From DASUCS01 sp041166365 (GTDB lineage: Bacteria > Actinomycetota > Acidimicrobiia > Acidimicrobiales > JACDCH01), in contig JBEEFX010000270.1 of NCBI GenBank assembly GCA_041166365.1, forward strand, positions 1 to 5,518: a DNA stretch of 5,518 nucleotides. Reading direction: 5' to 3'. Both the position numbers and the translations under genes were made by a program. The notes under the pieces were generated by a model. It worked only from the letters and a program-made list of their open reading frames with translations. It did no database searches and had not been told where the DNA came from. Shown here one piece after another: positions 5,068 to 5,518 of the stretch; position 1 is the first letter of the stretch; the number at the start of each line of letters is the position of its first letter.

Positions 5068-5518
5068 TTGCGGCCCATCCGCCTCCTCCTCGTCGCGTTG
5101 GTACTCGTCGCCGCCTGCACGGGATCCGCTTCCAAGAAGAGCACCGCATCCGACTTCGTCGACGCTGCCTGCGGGGACCTGGCCGCCTGGGCGACGTCAG
5201 TGAACACGGCGTTCACCGATCTCCAGAGCCTCGGCCAGCTCGGCCCGTCCGGAGACGCGACCGCGCAGGAAGCTCTGCTCCGCAAGCTCAGCGCGTCGGT
5301 GGCGGACGCGGACAAGGCCACCGCCCAGCTCGCGAACGGCATCAGCGCTCGCGGCGCGCCGAACATCGCGAGCGGCGACGACATCAAGAAGTCCATCCTC
5401 GACTCCCTGAACCGACTGCGCGAGGTGCTGGCCAAGACGCGCATGGAGCTCGACAGCTTCGACGTGAGGAACGCGACCAAGGAACAGTCGGACAAGTTGA
5501 AGTCCGACCTCGACGGTT
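5068..5518 (+). CDS. Putative lipoprotein, incomplete at the right edge
   Basis: The frame from TTG 5068 stays open to the end of the window, giving 150 residues with no stop. It begins MRPIRLLLVALVLVAACTGS: a positive n-region, a hydrophobic core, and the lipobox VAAC with Cys17 as the likely lipidated residue. This predicts export and anchoring on the outer face of the cytoplasmic membrane. The mature part has a second cysteine (Cys35 in DAACGDLAAW), then mostly alpha-helical, Ala/Asp/Lys-rich sequence (e.g. EALLRKLSASVADADKATAQLANG and a later NRLREVLAKTRMELDSF) that could form a helical bundle or coiled coil. No catalytic motif is seen, and I cannot assign a function. It directly follows the crotonase stop with no gap and is probably the next gene of the same transcription unit. 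The minus-strand open frame here is a shadow. The 3' end lies outside the window. Confidence 0.8.
   Translation, partial: MRPIRLLLVALVLVAACTGSASKKSTASDFVDAACGDLAAWATSVNTAFTDLQSLGQLGPSGDATAQEALLRKLSASVADADKATAQLANGISARGAPNIASGDDIKKSILDSLNRLREVLAKTRMELDSFDVRNATKEQSDKLKSDLDG

Noticed and set aside
4914..5495. 193-residue minus-strand open frame over the crotonase end and lipoprotein
   Set aside because: It is Ser/Arg/Ala-rich with no recognisable motif, and the plus strand shows a coherent signal peptide and lipobox there.

Overview
The window is G+C-rich (about two thirds by eye) and densely coding. It uses ATG, GTG and probably TTG starts, and gaps between genes are a few to a few tens of bases. 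Gene content (a membrane-anchored Ser/Thr kinase, an SMP-30-type lactonase, a mycobacterial-style crotonase, a DIM6/NTAB-type flavin reductase, a small lipoprotein) points to an actinomycete. An acidimicrobial lineage such as Ilumatobacter-like bacteria is my best guess, but this comes from recalled family resemblance and not from any search.

Layout from left to right. (1) 1-34 is a perfect 34-bp palindrome just beyond the 3' end of the first gene. (2) 54-1622 (-) is a Ser/Thr protein kinase with an N-terminal catalytic domain, a proline-rich linker and a hydrophobic multi-pass C-terminal part. (3) 1653-2285 (+) is a VOC/glyoxalase-like protein, divergent from the kinase across about 30 bp. 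(4) 2294-2342 is a long hairpin between convergent genes, probably a two-way terminator. (5) 2357-2818 (-) is a small flavin reductase-like FMN-binding protein. (6) A short divergent control region at about 2819-2869 is followed by a tight plus-strand cluster: an acidic 201-residue protein of unknown function (2870-3475), an SMP-30/gluconolactonase-like hydrolase (3483-4277), an enoyl-CoA hydratase/isomerase family protein (4288-5067), and a lipoprotein whose TTG start directly abuts the preceding stop (5068 to the window end, incomplete).

The plus-strand genes from 2870 onward are spaced 7, 10 and 0 bp apart and look like one transcription unit. The lactonase, crotonase, VOC protein and flavin reductase are all small-molecule or acyl-CoA enzyme types that actinomycetes commonly use in catabolism. 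Nothing here fixes a substrate or shows that they form one pathway. No RNA gene, CRISPR array, insertion sequence or phage gene was seen, and no gap without a gene exceeds about 75 bp.

I did not find a convincing new biological system; this looks like an ordinary chromosomal region. The points most worth checking are the two strong palindromic hairpins, the substituted catalytic-loop lysine in the kinase, the Glu-to-His change at a catalytic position of the crotonase, the uncharacterised acidic protein, and the TTG-started lipoprotein at the right edge.
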